From: Io17-Chloro-G2 sp034420695
Lineage (GTDB): Bacteria > Chloroflexota > Dehalococcoidia > Lucifugimonadales > UBA3495
Assembly (NCBI GenBank): GCA_034420695.1
Contig: DAOULB010000012.1
Coordinates: forward strand, 1-64,000
Direction of reading: 5' to 3'
Length of the DNA: 64,000 bases
Shown here: positions 42,069 to 50,594 of the stretch, piece by piece
Layout: the number at the start of each line of letters is the position of its first letter
Numbering within the stretch: position 1 is the first letter of the stretch
The notes under the pieces: generated by a model
The model's input: the letters and a program-made list of their open reading frames with translations, nothing else
The model's database searches: none
What the model was told of the DNA's origin: nothing
Made by a program: the position numbers and the translations under genes

Positions 42069-42902
42069 CTAACCATTCAGCCGGGCTTCTGCTTCAGGGT
42101 CCGGCACGGTGAGCACAACCGGGCCATCTTCGTCAATAGCCAGGGTGTGTTCGAAATGGCACGACATCTCCCGGTCCGACGTCACGACGGTCCACTGGTC
42201 GTCCAGCACTGTCGTGCGCCAGTCCCCCAAGTTCAGCATGGGCTCGATGGCGATGCACATTCCCGGGCGGAGCAGGGCTCCCCGGCCGGCTTGGCCGTAG
42301 TTGGGGACTTGGGGGTCCTCGTGAAGAAACCTCCCAATGCCGTGACCCACGTATTCCCGGACGACGCCATAGCCGTGGGCTTCACCATAGGCTTGCACCG
42401 CGGCGCCGATGTCGCCGACCCGGTTTCCCGGCTGAGCGGCTTTGATCCCTTCTTCCAAGCACAGGCGGGTGGCTTCGATGAGTTTCAGGACCTCAGGTCT
42501 CACCTCGCCGACGGGCACCGAAATGGCGGCATCGCCGATGAACCCATTCAGGGTTGCGCCCACGTCCATCTTGACGACGTCGCCCTCTTTCAACACCCGG
42601 TTTCCCGGGATGCCGTGGACGATCTGCTCGTTGACCGAGGCGCAGATGCTGCCGGGGAATCCCCGGTAACCTTTGAAGGCAGGTGTCCCGCCCCGGCGGG
42701 TGATCTCACGGTAGGCGATGGAGTCCAGGTCCTTGGTGGTTATGCCCGGCTCAACGGCCTCCCGGAGAATACCAAGAACCGCGCCGACAATTGACCCGGC
42801 GCGGCGCATCGCCTCCCTTTCCTGGGGGGACTTGATAGTAATGCCCCCACTGTACTGGGAAGGAGAGTTTGAAGCAGTCTGTTTTTGTGAGCGCTGATTC
42901 AC
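42069..42902 (-). CDS. map: methionine aminopeptidase, type I
   Basis: The 277-aa enzyme has the five metal ligands of MetAP: H in SVNEQIVHGIPGNR, D in DVVKMDVGATLNGFIGDAA (two), H in GHGIGRFLHEDPQVPNYG, and E in GMCIAIEPML with a last E near the C-terminal TVLDDQWTVVTSDREMSCHF region. It removes the N-terminal methionine from new proteins. An approximately 24-residue polar extension precedes the core. The GTG at 42902 is the longest start and has GGAG about 13 nt upstream, so a shorter form is possible. Confidence 0.95.
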   Translation of the reverse strand: MNQRSQKQTASNSPSQYSGGITIKSPQEREAMRRAGSIVGAVLGILREAVEPGITTKDLDSIAYREITRRGGTPAFKGYRGFPGSICASVNEQIVHGIPGNRVLKEGDVVKMDVGATLNGFIGDAAISVPVGEVRPEVLKLIEATRLCLEEGIKAAQPGNRVGDIGAAVQAYGEAHGYGVVREYVGHGIGRFLHEDPQVPNYGQAGRGALLRPGMCIAIEPMLNLGDWRTTVLDDQWTVVTSDREMSCHFEHTLAIDEDGPVVLTVPDPEAEARLNG

Positions 42903-42927
42903 CTAGTTTATTCTACTCCCTATTTGC

Positions 42928-43599
42928 TTACTTGGGAACCCGGCCCAATCCCGTCAGGATGGCCTCGCAAACGCTTTTCACCGCTCCGACTCCGGCCACC
43001 TCGGTCAGCAGGGAGCGGCCACGGTAGAACTCGAGCACCGGCAGGGTCTCTTCACGGTACACTTCAATGCGCTTCCGGATAGCCTCGGGGGTGTCGTCGT
43101 CCCGCTGGTACAACTCGCCGCCGCAACGCTGGCACTTGCCCAAGTCCGCCCCCGCCTCCACGGTGTGGGGAGCCTGGCATTCCCGGCAGCTATAGCGGCC
43201 TTCCAGCCTTCTGCGCAGTTCATCTTCGGGCACGTCGATGTACACGACGCTGTCCAAGGAACGAGAGCGGCCCTGCAGCGCCTCTTCAAGGACCTCCCCT
43301 TGGTGAATGTTGCGGGGGAAACCGTCCAGGATGAAACCCTCTTCCTTGTTGAGAGAGAGCACCTTGTCCAATACGATATCAATGGTGACTTCATCCGGGA
43401 CCAGAAGGCCCTGCTTCATGTATTCGGCGGCCCGGAGGCCCAAGGGGGTGTTTTCCCGCAGGTTGTGGCGGAACAGGTCCCCGGAGCTGATGTGGGACAC
43501 CTTCAACTCATCGGAGAGAAGTTGCGCCTGGGTGCCTTTGCCGGCTCCCGGCGGGCCGAATAGCACCAATCGCAGGCCGGTTTCCGAATCCGCAGCCAT
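42928..43599 (-). CDS. adk: adenylate kinase, zinc-LID type
   Basis: The 223-aa enzyme has LVLFGPPGAGKGTQAQLLSD (P-loop), HISSGDLFRHNLRENTPLG, ILDGFPRNIHQGEVLEEAL, and a long LID with two cysteine pairs (YSCREC and KCQRCGGELY), so it binds zinc structurally. It interconverts ATP, AMP and ADP. Lies between secY and map as in many spc operons. Confidence 0.96.
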   Translation of the reverse strand: MAADSETGLRLVLFGPPGAGKGTQAQLLSDELKVSHISSGDLFRHNLRENTPLGLRAAEYMKQGLLVPDEVTIDIVLDKVLSLNKEEGFILDGFPRNIHQGEVLEEALQGRSRSLDSVVYIDVPEDELRRRLEGRYSCRECQAPHTVEAGADLGKCQRCGGELYQRDDDTPEAIRKRIEVYREETLPVLEFYRGRSLLTEVAGVGAVKSVCEAILTGLGRVPK

Positions 43600-43600
43600 G

Positions 43601-44929
43601 TCAGCGCAGGAATCCTTCGTAGTTTCGCATCATCAACTGGGCCTCCAACTGGCGCAGGGTGTCCAACCCCACCCCCACCATGATCAGCAGGCTGGTGCTG
43701 CTGAGCGAAATGGCCTGAACGCCGGTAATCAATGAGGCGATATACGGCATTATGGCGACAAATCCCAGGAAGATGGCGCCGCCCATGGTTATCCGGACGA
43801 TAACGCGGTTCAGGTATTCCTGAGTGGGACGCCCGGGACGTATGCCCAGCACGAATCCGCCGTTGCGTTGGAGGTTTTCCGCTAAGTTCTGTTGATTGAA
43901 TACCACCAACGTATAAAAGAAGGTGAACAGGACGACCAAGATGAAGACCAGCACCCAATAGAGCGGTGAACTGGGGATGAGCAGGTCGGCGAAGAAGCGA
44001 GCCACGTCGCCCACAAACCCGGAGTTTGTGGCAAAGTATGTGGCGATCGTTCCGGGCAGTATCACTATCGAGAAAGCAAAAATGAGGGGGATCATGCCCG
44101 CGGAGTTGATGCGCAGGGGCAGGTAGGTAGCCCCGCTCTGGCGGTACATCCGTCCGCCCCGGAAGATGCTGCGGCCGTACTGGACCGGAATTCTCCGGTG
44201 GGCCTCGTTGAACATCACTATGAGGGCGATGATCAGCACGCCGATTATGGCGAAGAACCCGACCCCGAGCATGTTGTCACGGTCCAGGAAGCCCTGGGTC
44301 ATCAGGCTGGGGAAACCCGCCACGATGCCGGCGAAGATAATCAGGGAGATGCCGTTTCCTATTCCTTTCTCGGTAATGAGTTCTCCCACCCAGACCAGGA
44401 ACATTGTGCCGGCCACGATGGAAAGCAGCGCTGCGAGGGTGGGGAGCAGGGCGTCGCCGGTGAATCCGACGTTGACCAGCACGTTGCTCTGCCGCAGCAA
44501 GGCCAACTGACCGTAGCCTTGGGCGACGGCAATGGGGACCGTCAGCCAGTGGACCAAGCGGTTCATCTTGATGCGGCCGGCCTCTCCTTCCCTGGAAATG
44601 TCCTGAAGGCTGGGAATGACCGGCGTCAAGAGCTGGATGACAATGGACGCCGTAATGTAGGGAAACACCCCCAAAGCCACAATGCTCATCCGGCTGAGGG
44701 CTCCCCCGCTGAACAGGTCCAAGAAGCCCAGCAACTGGTTGTTGCGGAACAGGTTGTCTAGCTGCTCCCCGTCTATGCCGGGCAGGGGGATGTGGGCGGC
44801 GAAGCGGTACAGCACCAGCATCGCCAGGGTGAACAGAATTTTGGCGCGCAGGTCCGGGAGGCTGAAGGCATCGATTGCAGCCTGAAGCAAGCCGGGGAGG
44901 CGCCCTCCCTGGGTCTCCGTGGAAATCAT
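43601..44929 (-). CDS. secY: preprotein translocase subunit SecY
   Basis: The 442-aa membrane protein has about ten helices, with AHIPLPGIDGEQLDNLF, the SIVIQLLTPVIPSLQDISRE segment, and RRIPVQYGRSIFRGGRMYRQ, NSAGMIPLIFAFSIVILPG and GGFVLGIRPGRPTQEYLNRV. It forms the Sec channel in the inner membrane with SecE and SecG, which are not in this window. Confidence 0.97.
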   Translation of the reverse strand: MISTETQGGRLPGLLQAAIDAFSLPDLRAKILFTLAMLVLYRFAAHIPLPGIDGEQLDNLFRNNQLLGFLDLFSGGALSRMSIVALGVFPYITASIVIQLLTPVIPSLQDISREGEAGRIKMNRLVHWLTVPIAVAQGYGQLALLRQSNVLVNVGFTGDALLPTLAALLSIVAGTMFLVWVGELITEKGIGNGISLIIFAGIVAGFPSLMTQGFLDRDNMLGVGFFAIIGVLIIALIVMFNEAHRRIPVQYGRSIFRGGRMYRQSGATYLPLRINSAGMIPLIFAFSIVILPGTIATYFATNSGFVGDVARFFADLLIPSSPLYWVLVFILVVLFTFFYTLVVFNQQNLAENLQRNGGFVLGIRPGRPTQEYLNRVIVRITMGGAIFLGFVAIMPYIASLITGVQAISLSSTSLLIMVGVGLDTLRQLEAQLMMRNYEGFLR

Positions 44930-44948
44930 AGGTTGGGTACGATGTAGG

Positions 44949-45401
44949 TCATCCGGGCTGAAGCTCCTCTACCCTGCCATTCACCGCCTCTATTCGTTCC
45001 CGGGCGGAACGAGTGAATTTGTGGGCTTCCACCGTTACGGGCTTGGTAAGTTCGCCGGTGCCCACAATTTTCACAGGTTGTTTCAAGTTGTGCAGGTACT
45101 GCCGCCGCACCAGTTCCTCTGGAGTGACCCTGGACCCCTCTTCAAAGTCGTCCAATTGGCCCAGCGTGATGAGGGCGTAGTGGGTCTTGAACCGGTTGTG
45201 AAACCCCCGTTTCATGGGAAGGCCCTTGATTATAGGCAACTGGCCTCCCTCGAATCCCATTATGAATCCCCGGCCCGAGCGGGAATGCTGTCCCTTCATG
45301 CCCCGCCCAGCGGTGCTCCCCTGGCCGGCGGCGTCTCCTCGTCCGACCCGCTTTCTGTTTTTTCTGGCCCCCTTGGGCGGGGCCACCTGATGTTCCATCA
45401 T
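44949..45401 (-). CDS. rplO: 50S ribosomal protein L15
   Basis: The 150-aa protein has RKNRKRVGRGDAAGQGSTAG, RGMKGQHSRSGRGFIMGFEG and GQLPIIKGLPMKRGFHNRFK. Expected position between rpmD and secY. Confidence 0.96.
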   Translation of the reverse strand: MMEHQVAPPKGARKNRKRVGRGDAAGQGSTAGRGMKGQHSRSGRGFIMGFEGGQLPIIKGLPMKRGFHNRFKTHYALITLGQLDDFEEGSRVTPEELVRRQYLHNLKQPVKIVGTGELTKPVTVEAHKFTRSARERIEAVNGRVEELQPG

Positions 45402-45431
45402 AGGACTGGCCTCAAGAAACCTTTTCCCCGG

Positions 45432-45614
45432 TTATTCGACCTCTTCCACGTTAACCAAGTGGATGACCTTGTTCACCATTCCACGAATGGAAGGCGTGTC
45501 TCCGTGGACTACACTGTGGTGAAGCCGCCTCAAACCAAGAGACTTGATAATCTTCCGCTGGTTCTCCGGGCAACCGATGTAGCTCTTTTTCCAAGTGATT
45601 TTCAGTTGTGCCAT
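45432..45614 (-). CDS. rpmD: 50S ribosomal protein L30
   Basis: A 60-aa protein with the L30 core: LKITWKKSYIGCPENQRKII, SLGLRRLHHSVVHGDTPSIR and GMVNKVIHLVNVEE. Normal length. Confidence 0.95.
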   Translation of the reverse strand: MAQLKITWKKSYIGCPENQRKIIKSLGLRRLHHSVVHGDTPSIRGMVNKVIHLVNVEEVE

Positions 45615-45650
45615 AAGTAGTTCCTGGCGGTTGCAGACCCGCAGCGCCGG

Positions 45651-46193
45651 CTATCTCCTTACCTCGGTGGCAGCGGCGGCCGCAGCAGGGAATCTCCTGG
45701 ACAGCTCCAGTTCCGGGTCGCGAAGCTGCCGCAGGGCCTCCATGGTCGCATACACGATATTGATGGGGTTCCGGGAACCCAAGGTCTTGCCAACCACGTC
45801 TTGCACGCCGGCCAGCTCGAGTATGGCCCGCATTGCGCCGGCGGCGATTACCCCGGTCCCTTCCCGGGCCGGCTTGATCATCACTATGGTTGCGCCCTTC
45901 TTGACCGTTATCATCTGGGGGATGGTGCTGCCCCTGAGCGGCACCTTGATGGTCGATGCCCGGGCTATGGCGTTGCCCTTGCGGACTGCGTCGGGGATCA
46001 CCAAGGCCTTGCCCAGACCGGCTCCCACCTCTCCTTGGCCGTCTCCGACGACCACCAAGGCATTGAACCTCATGCGGCGTCCGCCTTTCACCACCTTGGC
46101 GATGCGCCGGGTGTAGACTACCCGTTCGCTGAATCCGCTGGGGTCCTCATCCCGCCGCTGTCTTGGGCTGCCCCTGTCAAACGCCTGAACCAT
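45651..46193 (-). CDS. rpsE: 30S ribosomal protein S5
   Basis: The 180-aa protein has FSERVVYTRRIAKVVKGGRR, GDGQGEVGAGLGKALVIPDA and PAREGTGVIAAGAMRAILEL. The N-terminal part contains a short basic, acidic extension (DRGSPRQRRDEDPSG). The 90-nt gap to rplR carries four 15-nt repeats. Confidence 0.97.
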   Translation of the reverse strand: MVQAFDRGSPRQRRDEDPSGFSERVVYTRRIAKVVKGGRRMRFNALVVVGDGQGEVGAGLGKALVIPDAVRKGNAIARASTIKVPLRGSTIPQMITVKKGATIVMIKPAREGTGVIAAGAMRAILELAGVQDVVGKTLGSRNPINIVYATMEALRQLRDPELELSRRFPAAAAAATEVRR

Positions 46194-46219
46194 GTGCGTA
46201 AATTCCTTCGGCTTTCCTT

Positions 46220-46279
46220 CGTTGGTCCTGCTTGCGTTGGTCCTGCTTACGTTGGTACTTTCTGTGTTGGCCCTTCTAT
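46220..46279. repeat. 15-nt tandem repeat, four copies, between rplR and rpsE
   Basis: CGTTGGTCCTGCTTG (46220), CGTTGGTCCTGCTTA (46235), CGTTGGTACTTTCTG (46250) and TGTTGGCCCTTCTAT (46265) form a 15-nt period in the intergenic gap. Confidence 0.85.
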
Positions 46280-46283
46280 ATTG

Positions 46284-46652
46284 TCAGAAGACCAGACCCG
46301 ATTCCCGGGTGGCCTCGGCCAAGGCCTTCACCCTGCCATGATACTTGTAGCCGCCCCGGTCGAACACGACCTGGGAAATACCCCGCGCCAAGGCCCGTTC
46401 CGCCACCATCTTTCCCACGACCGCAGCCTCCGGAATCTTGGCCTCACCTTCTGAAGCTTGCCGCACCGACGACTCCTGGCTGGAAGCCGAGGCCAGGGTC
46501 TTGCCGGCTTGGTCATCGATGACTTGGGCGTAAATGTGACGGAGGCTGCGAAACACGCACAACCTGGGCCGCTCCTCGCTTCCCTTGACCTTCTTGCGGA
46601 GGCGAGCGTGACGCACCGCCCTCAGCTTTACAGCATTCCTGTCTCTGGGCAT
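46284..46652 (-). CDS. rplR: 50S ribosomal protein L18
   Basis: The 122-aa protein has RHARLRKKVKGSEERPRLCV, RSLRHIYAQVIDDQAGKTLA and ISQVVFDRGGYKYHGRVKAL. Its 3' neighbour rpsE begins 91 nt away, across a repeat. Confidence 0.96.
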   Translation of the reverse strand: MPRDRNAVKLRAVRHARLRKKVKGSEERPRLCVFRSLRHIYAQVIDDQAGKTLASASSQESSVRQASEGEAKIPEAAVVGKMVAERALARGISQVVFDRGGYKYHGRVKALAEATRESGLVF

Positions 46653-46701
46653 CTCTACCGAATTCTCCGGGTCCTTGTTTTAGCTATCAATTTATAACCC
46701 G

Positions 46702-47289
46702 CTAGGCCTTGCGGGCCGCCGCCTTGCCGGGCTTGAAGTGCAGGACTTCGCCGGCGTAGCGTATTCCTTTCTCTTTGTATGCATTGGGGGGCCGTACCCG
46801 CCGCACCTGGGCCGCCAAGCTGCCCACCTGTTGCTTGTCTATCCCACGGACGTGAACCCGGTTGTTGCCCTCCACCTCCATGGTCACGCCTGCGGGAGGA
46901 TGAATCTCCACCGGGTGGCTGTAGCCCACATTGAGGACTATGCCGTCCCCTGCACTCTGCACCCGGTATCCAACGCCCATCAGCTCCAGGGTCTTGGTGT
47001 ACCCGTCGGTCACCCCGGTGACGGCGTTGGAGATCAGGCTGCGGGTCAAGCCGTGCAGCGAATGGTGGAACTTGCTGTCAGACAGCCGTTCCACTATTAC
47101 GTTGCCGTTCTCGACCGTAACTTTCACTTCCGGGTGGTAGTTCTGAGTCAAGCTGCCCCGGGGGCCCTTGACAGCAACTCCCCCTTCCAGGACCTCTATT
47201 TGCACGCCCGACGGCACCGGAATAGGCTTCCGCCCAATCCGGGACAGGGTGCGCCTTTCCTGTCTCTGCTCTCCGTTGTCACCAGACAT
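46702..47289 (-). CDS. rplF: 50S ribosomal protein L6
   Basis: The 195-aa protein starts at ATG 47289 (MSGDNGEQRQERRTLSRIGR); the longer frame to 47349 would overlap rpsH by 71 nt and adds unrelated residues. L6 motifs: RIGRKPIPVPSGVQIEVLEG, VKGPRGSLTQNYHPEVKV, YKEKGIRYAGEVLHFKPGKA. It retains a polar N-terminal extension of about 15 residues. The start overlaps rpsH by 11 nt; GGGGAG is about 10 nt upstream. Confidence 0.95.
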   Translation of the reverse strand: MSGDNGEQRQERRTLSRIGRKPIPVPSGVQIEVLEGGVAVKGPRGSLTQNYHPEVKVTVENGNVIVERLSDSKFHHSLHGLTRSLISNAVTGVTDGYTKTLELMGVGYRVQSAGDGIVLNVGYSHPVEIHPPAGVTMEVEGNNRVHVRGIDKQQVGSLAAQVRRVRPPNAYKEKGIRYAGEVLHFKPGKAAARKA

Positions 47290-47677
47290 AACAGAGCAAC
47301 TCCCCTCCGACTTTCTGCCTCCAGGCCTGCTTGCCGGCCATAACGCCACTGGAAGTGGAAATTATCGCCACGCCCAGACCTCCGTAGACCCGGGGAATCT
47401 CCCCGCTGCCCACGTATACTCGCAGGCCCGGCTTGCTCACCCGTTTCAGGCCGGTGATGGCCGGCTCCCGGCGCTCCCGGTAAATAAGGTGCAACCTCAA
47501 GGTGGGGTGCCGCTGCCCCCTGGGCATATCGAAGTCCCGGATGTACCCCTCTTCCTTGAGAATTCTGGCAATGGCCAGCTTCAGCTTGGAATGGGGGACC
47601 ATGACCGAATCACGCCGCATCTGTATGGCGTTTCGTATCCGGGTAAGCATATCGGCTACTGGGTCGGTTACCGGCAT
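47279..47677 (-). CDS. rpsH: 30S ribosomal protein S8
   Basis: The 132-aa protein starts at ATG 47677, giving the canonical MPVTDPVADMLTRIRNAIQM; the longer frame adds 22 non-conserved residues. AAGG lies 8 nt upstream. The C terminus has GVAIISTSSGVMAGKQAWRQ and GGELLCYVW. The 138-nt gap upstream contains a 22-nt repeat. Confidence 0.96.
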   Translation of the reverse strand: MPVTDPVADMLTRIRNAIQMRRDSVMVPHSKLKLAIARILKEEGYIRDFDMPRGQRHPTLRLHLIYRERREPAITGLKRVSKPGLRVYVGSGEIPRVYGGLGVAIISTSSGVMAGKQAWRQKVGGELLCYVW

Positions 47678-47756
47678 TTCCTTTACCTTGTTTAATTCGC
47701 TAGTAGTTTGACTTTGGAACTGGGACGGAATGCGGTTCGCCAAGGGTGGCTACAGT

Positions 47757-47822
47757 GTAGCTACCAAGTGGCTGCCGAATAGCTACTAAGTGGCCGCCGG
47801 GTGGCTACCAAGTGGCTACATT
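47757..47822. repeat. 22-nt tandem repeat, three copies, between rpsN and rpsH
   Basis: Units at 47757, 47779 and 47801 share the core GCTACcAAGTGGC (lower case varies). The third copy runs into the rpsN stop-codon region. Period is 22 nt, not a codon multiple. Confidence 0.85.
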
Positions 47823-48001
47823 CCGCCCTTGCGCACACCGGGCAACTCACCGCTCAGGGCCATCTCACGAAAGCAGATCCGGCAGATGCCGAAATAGCGG
47901 ATATAGGCCCTGGGGCGGCCGCAGCGGTGACACCGGCTGTTTCTCCGCACCGGAAACTTTGGTTCTCTAAGCCACTTTTGAATTTTAGACGCCTTGGCCA
48001 A
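47816..48001 (-). CDS. rpsN: 30S ribosomal protein S14, zinc type
   Basis: A 61-aa type-Z S14 with the CxxC-x12-CxxC zinc motif (SRCHRCGRPRAYIRYFGICR then CF) and MAKASKIQKWLREPKFPVRR at the start. Ends GELPGVRKGGM, overlapping the 22-nt repeat. Confidence 0.96.
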   Translation of the reverse strand: MAKASKIQKWLREPKFPVRRNSRCHRCGRPRAYIRYFGICRICFREMALSGELPGVRKGGM

Positions 48002-48054
48002 GGGCCCACACCTTCATTAAAGAATTGAGTGCCAATATAAGACGAGTGGCAGTC

Positions 48055-48789
48055 TCAAGCCTGCCGCACAAAGGGCATTCCGCACAACTCCAGCAGGCGG
48101 GTGGCCTCGGCGTCGTTGCGGGCTGAGGTCGTAATGGTAATCTGAAGTCCCCTCAGGCGGTCTATCTGATTGTAATCAATTTCCGGGAAGATAATCTGCT
48201 CGCTGATCCCGATGGAGAAATTCCCCCGGCCGTCGAACCCCCGGCGGGGCAGGCCGCGGAAGTCCCGAATACGGGGCAGGGCGGTATTTATGAACCGGTC
48301 CAGGAAATGGTACATCCGGGCTCCCCGCAGGGTGACCGCCGTCCCAATTGGGTTCCCCTCCCGGATTTTGAAGCCGGCTATGGATTTCCGGGCCCTGGTT
48401 ATCACCGGCTTTTGCCCGGATATGGTTGCCAGGTCACGGGTGGCGTTCTCCATGGCCCTTCCGTTGGTCAAGGCTTCGCCAAGGCCGATGTTCAGCACCA
48501 CCTTGTTGAACCGGGGCACTTCCATAGGGCTGGAGTAGCCGAACTCCCGCATCATGCTGGGGACGATTTCGTTGCGGTAAGTTTCCTTGAGCCTCGGCTG
48601 GGGAATGGACTCGTCAGCCCCTGCTCCGTTGGCTTCGGCTTCGGCCTCGGCAGCGTCTCCCCTCCGGCTCCTGGGCGCGCGCCGTGACGCGGCCCGCTGC
48701 CGGCGGGGCGCCGCCTGCTCCGCGGGCTGCTCTACAGCCTCCTCCCGTGGTTCTTCGGGGTTCTCCTGTTCCACTTCGCTAGCCGACAT
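48055..48789 (-). CDS. rplE: 50S ribosomal protein L5 with long N-terminal extension
   Basis: The 244-aa protein contains a normal L5 (LKETYRNEIVPSMMREFGYS, VVLNIGLGEALTNGRAMENA, KSIAGFKIREGNPIGTAVTL, SIGISEQIIFPEIDYNQIDR). About 60 residues of Glu/Ala/Arg low-complexity sequence precede it (EEPREEAVEQPAEQAAPRRQ). The ATG at 48789 overlaps the rplX gene by 11 nt. No obvious alternative start lies near the conserved core. Confidence 0.95.
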   Translation of the reverse strand: MSASEVEQENPEEPREEAVEQPAEQAAPRRQRAASRRAPRSRRGDAAEAEAEANGAGADESIPQPRLKETYRNEIVPSMMREFGYSSPMEVPRFNKVVLNIGLGEALTNGRAMENATRDLATISGQKPVITRARKSIAGFKIREGNPIGTAVTLRGARMYHFLDRFINTALPRIRDFRGLPRRGFDGRGNFSIGISEQIIFPEIDYNQIDRLRGLQITITTSARNDAEATRLLELCGMPFVRQA

Positions 48790-49102
48790 CGTCGATTACT
48801 TCTCCACACTTGGGGCAGCTTCTCACCCGGGCGCCGGTCTCAAGAAAGACCATCTTCGGCTTGGTGGGGTTGTTGCACTTGTTGCACACCAAGACCACGT
48901 TGGAAACGTGGATGGCTGCTTCCTGCTGCACCCGGCCTGCCTGGCGCACCCCCGGACGGGGCCTGACGTGGCGGGTGATCATGTTCACTCCCTCCACCAC
49001 GACACGGGACTCCTTGGGATACTGGCGGTCGACCCTGCCGCTCTTTCCCTTGTCCTTCCCGGCAATAACCAAGACCGTATCCCCGCTGCGGATTCGCATC
49101 AC
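48779..49102 (-). CDS. rplX: 50S ribosomal protein L24
   Basis: The 107-aa protein has RSGDTVLVIAGKDKGKSGRV, VVVEGVNMITRHVRPRPGVR and two CxxC pairs near its end (VCNKCNN and SCPKCGEVID), so it probably binds zinc. Confidence 0.96.
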   Translation of the reverse strand: MMRIRSGDTVLVIAGKDKGKSGRVDRQYPKESRVVVEGVNMITRHVRPRPGVRQAGRVQQEAAIHVSNVVLVCNKCNNPTKPKMVFLETGARVRSCPKCGEVIDDVG

Positions 49103-49467
49103 ACCACCTCTGGAGCCAAGGAAATGATGCGCATGAATCCCCGTTCTCTCAGTTCCCGGGCCACCGGGCCGAAAATCCGGGTGCCCCGGGGCAACTGGTT
49201 CTCTTGAATCAATACGGCCGCGTTGTCGTCAAACTTGATGTAGGTGCCGTCGGCGCGCTTCCTGGGCTGCGCCTGCCGGATTACAACCGCGCGGACAACT
49301 TCGCCCTTCCTGACCGGGGAGTTGGGCGCCGCTTCCCTTACGTTGCACACCACCACATCGCCGACGTGGGCATACTTGCGGCGGCTGCTGCCGGGTATGT
49401 TGATCAACCGGATGACCTTGGCTCCGCTGTTGTCGGCCACGGTCAACCGCGTATAGGTCTGTATCAT
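49099..49467 (-). CDS. rplN: 50S ribosomal protein L14
   Basis: The 122-aa protein has MIQTYTRLTVADNSGAKVIR, KGEVVRAVVIRQAQPRKRAD and GTRIFGPVARELRERGFMRI. It overlaps both neighbours by one to four bases. Confidence 0.97.
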   Translation of the reverse strand: MIQTYTRLTVADNSGAKVIRLINIPGSSRRKYAHVGDVVVCNVREAAPNSPVRKGEVVRAVVIRQAQPRKRADGTYIKFDDNAAVLIQENQLPRGTRIFGPVARELRERGFMRIISLAPEVV

Positions 49468-49877
49468 TATCCAGCGCCCTCTTCACCTGAGTCGTCATCC
49501 GCCGTTTCCCCGGCGTCTTCGTCCAGTTCCCCGTCCTCAGCCTGAAGCTGCTCTTCTTCCGAGGTATCCTCGTCGGCGGGAATCTCCGCGTCGGCTTCCA
49601 ACTCAATGGGGCTCACGTCCGCCACCTGCCGCCGCTGCAGAATTTCCAGGACACGCCAATGCTTGGTCTTTGATATGGGCCGAGTCTCCTCGATCCGGAC
49701 CAAGTCTCCCAACCGGCACTGTTCCAATGGGTCGTGCACCCGGTAACGGGCAACCTTCCGGACCTGCTTGCGGTAAAGCCTGTGGCGCTGTTTCCAGACG
49801 GTCTCAACCACCGCCGTCTTCTGCATACTGGTCCGCACCACGGAACCGGTGCGGACTTTTCTCATTGCTCTTGCCAA
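49467..49877 (-). CDS. rpsQ: 30S ribosomal protein S17 with acidic C-terminal extension
   Basis: The 136-aa protein has a normal S17 body (RTGSVVRTSMQKTAVVETVW, ARYRVHDPLEQCRLGDLVRI, ETRPISKTKHWRVLEILQRR). An approximately 45-residue acidic tail (DEDTSEEEQLQAEDGELDED) follows. Usual S17 length is about 85 aa. Confidence 0.96.
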   Translation of the reverse strand: MARAMRKVRTGSVVRTSMQKTAVVETVWKQRHRLYRKQVRKVARYRVHDPLEQCRLGDLVRIEETRPISKTKHWRVLEILQRRQVADVSPIELEADAEIPADEDTSEEEQLQAEDGELDEDAGETADDDSGEEGAG

Positions 49878-49879
49878 GA

Positions 49880-50077
49880 CTATCCCTCGATCAACTGCCG
49901 TTCCCGGATTACCGTTTTCAACCTAGCTATGGACTTTCGGACCGACTTGGGGAGATTGGTGTTCGGCAACTGGTTGGTGGCGACCCTGAAGCGGATATTC
50001 ATCAACTCCTTCTGGGACTTCTCCACCTCTTCCAGGAGCTGGTCGTCGGTCAAAGCCCTGACTTCGTTAATGTCCAT
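49880..50077 (-). CDS. rpmC: 50S ribosomal protein L29
   Basis: A 65-aa two-helix protein: MDINEVRALTDDQLLEEVEK, then KELMNIRFRVATNQLPNT and SIARLKTVIRERQLI. Normal L29. Confidence 0.95.
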   Translation of the reverse strand: MDINEVRALTDDQLLEEVEKSQKELMNIRFRVATNQLPNTNLPKSVRKSIARLKTVIRERQLIEG

Positions 50078-50087
50078 GCCCGGGCTC

Positions 50088-50525
50088 CTAACTGCCGCTG
50101 CCGGTCAGGGCGGCCAGCCTGTCCCTGCGAACCGTCTTGGTGGGGACGGGCAGCTTGTGGGAGGCCAACCTTAGTGCTTCTACAGCCTCTTGGGGAGGGA
50201 CGCCGGCGACTTCGAAAAGAATCTTTCCGGGCTTGACCACTGCCGCCCAGTAGTCCACCGCCGCCTTGCCACCGCCCATGCGGGTCTCCGCGGCCTTCTT
50301 GCTGACCGACTTGTCGGGGAACACCCGTACCCAAACTTGGCCGCCACGCTTCAGGTGGCGGGTTACGGCGACCCGGGCCGCCTCGATCTGCCGGGCGGTG
50401 ATCCACTCGGCTCCCATGGCCTTCAGGCCGAATTCACCGAAATCGACGCTGTTGCCGCCGGTGGCCACGCCCTTGCGGCGTCCCCTGAACTGTTTTCTAA
50501 ACTTGGTGCGCTTCGGTTGCAGCAT
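50088..50525 (-). CDS. rplP: 50S ribosomal protein L16
   Basis: The 145-aa protein has MLQPKRTKFRKQFRGRRKGV, ITARQIEAARVAVTRHLKRG, VWVRVFPDKSVSKKAAETRM and GGGKAAVDYWAAVVKPGKIL. Normal length. Confidence 0.97.
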   Translation of the reverse strand: MLQPKRTKFRKQFRGRRKGVATGGNSVDFGEFGLKAMGAEWITARQIEAARVAVTRHLKRGGQVWVRVFPDKSVSKKAAETRMGGGKAAVDYWAAVVKPGKILFEVAGVPPQEAVEALRLASHKLPVPTKTVRRDRLAALTGSGS

Positions 50526-50594
50526 TTCAGGCTCCTGTACCGGTCAACTGCGCCGGGACTTTGCCGGCGCTGGACTTCTCCGCCAATATCTTCG

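Noticed and set aside
47290..47349. Longer L6 start inside rpsH
   Set aside because: Adds 20 residues read from rpsH in another frame; the ATG at 47289 fits the family.
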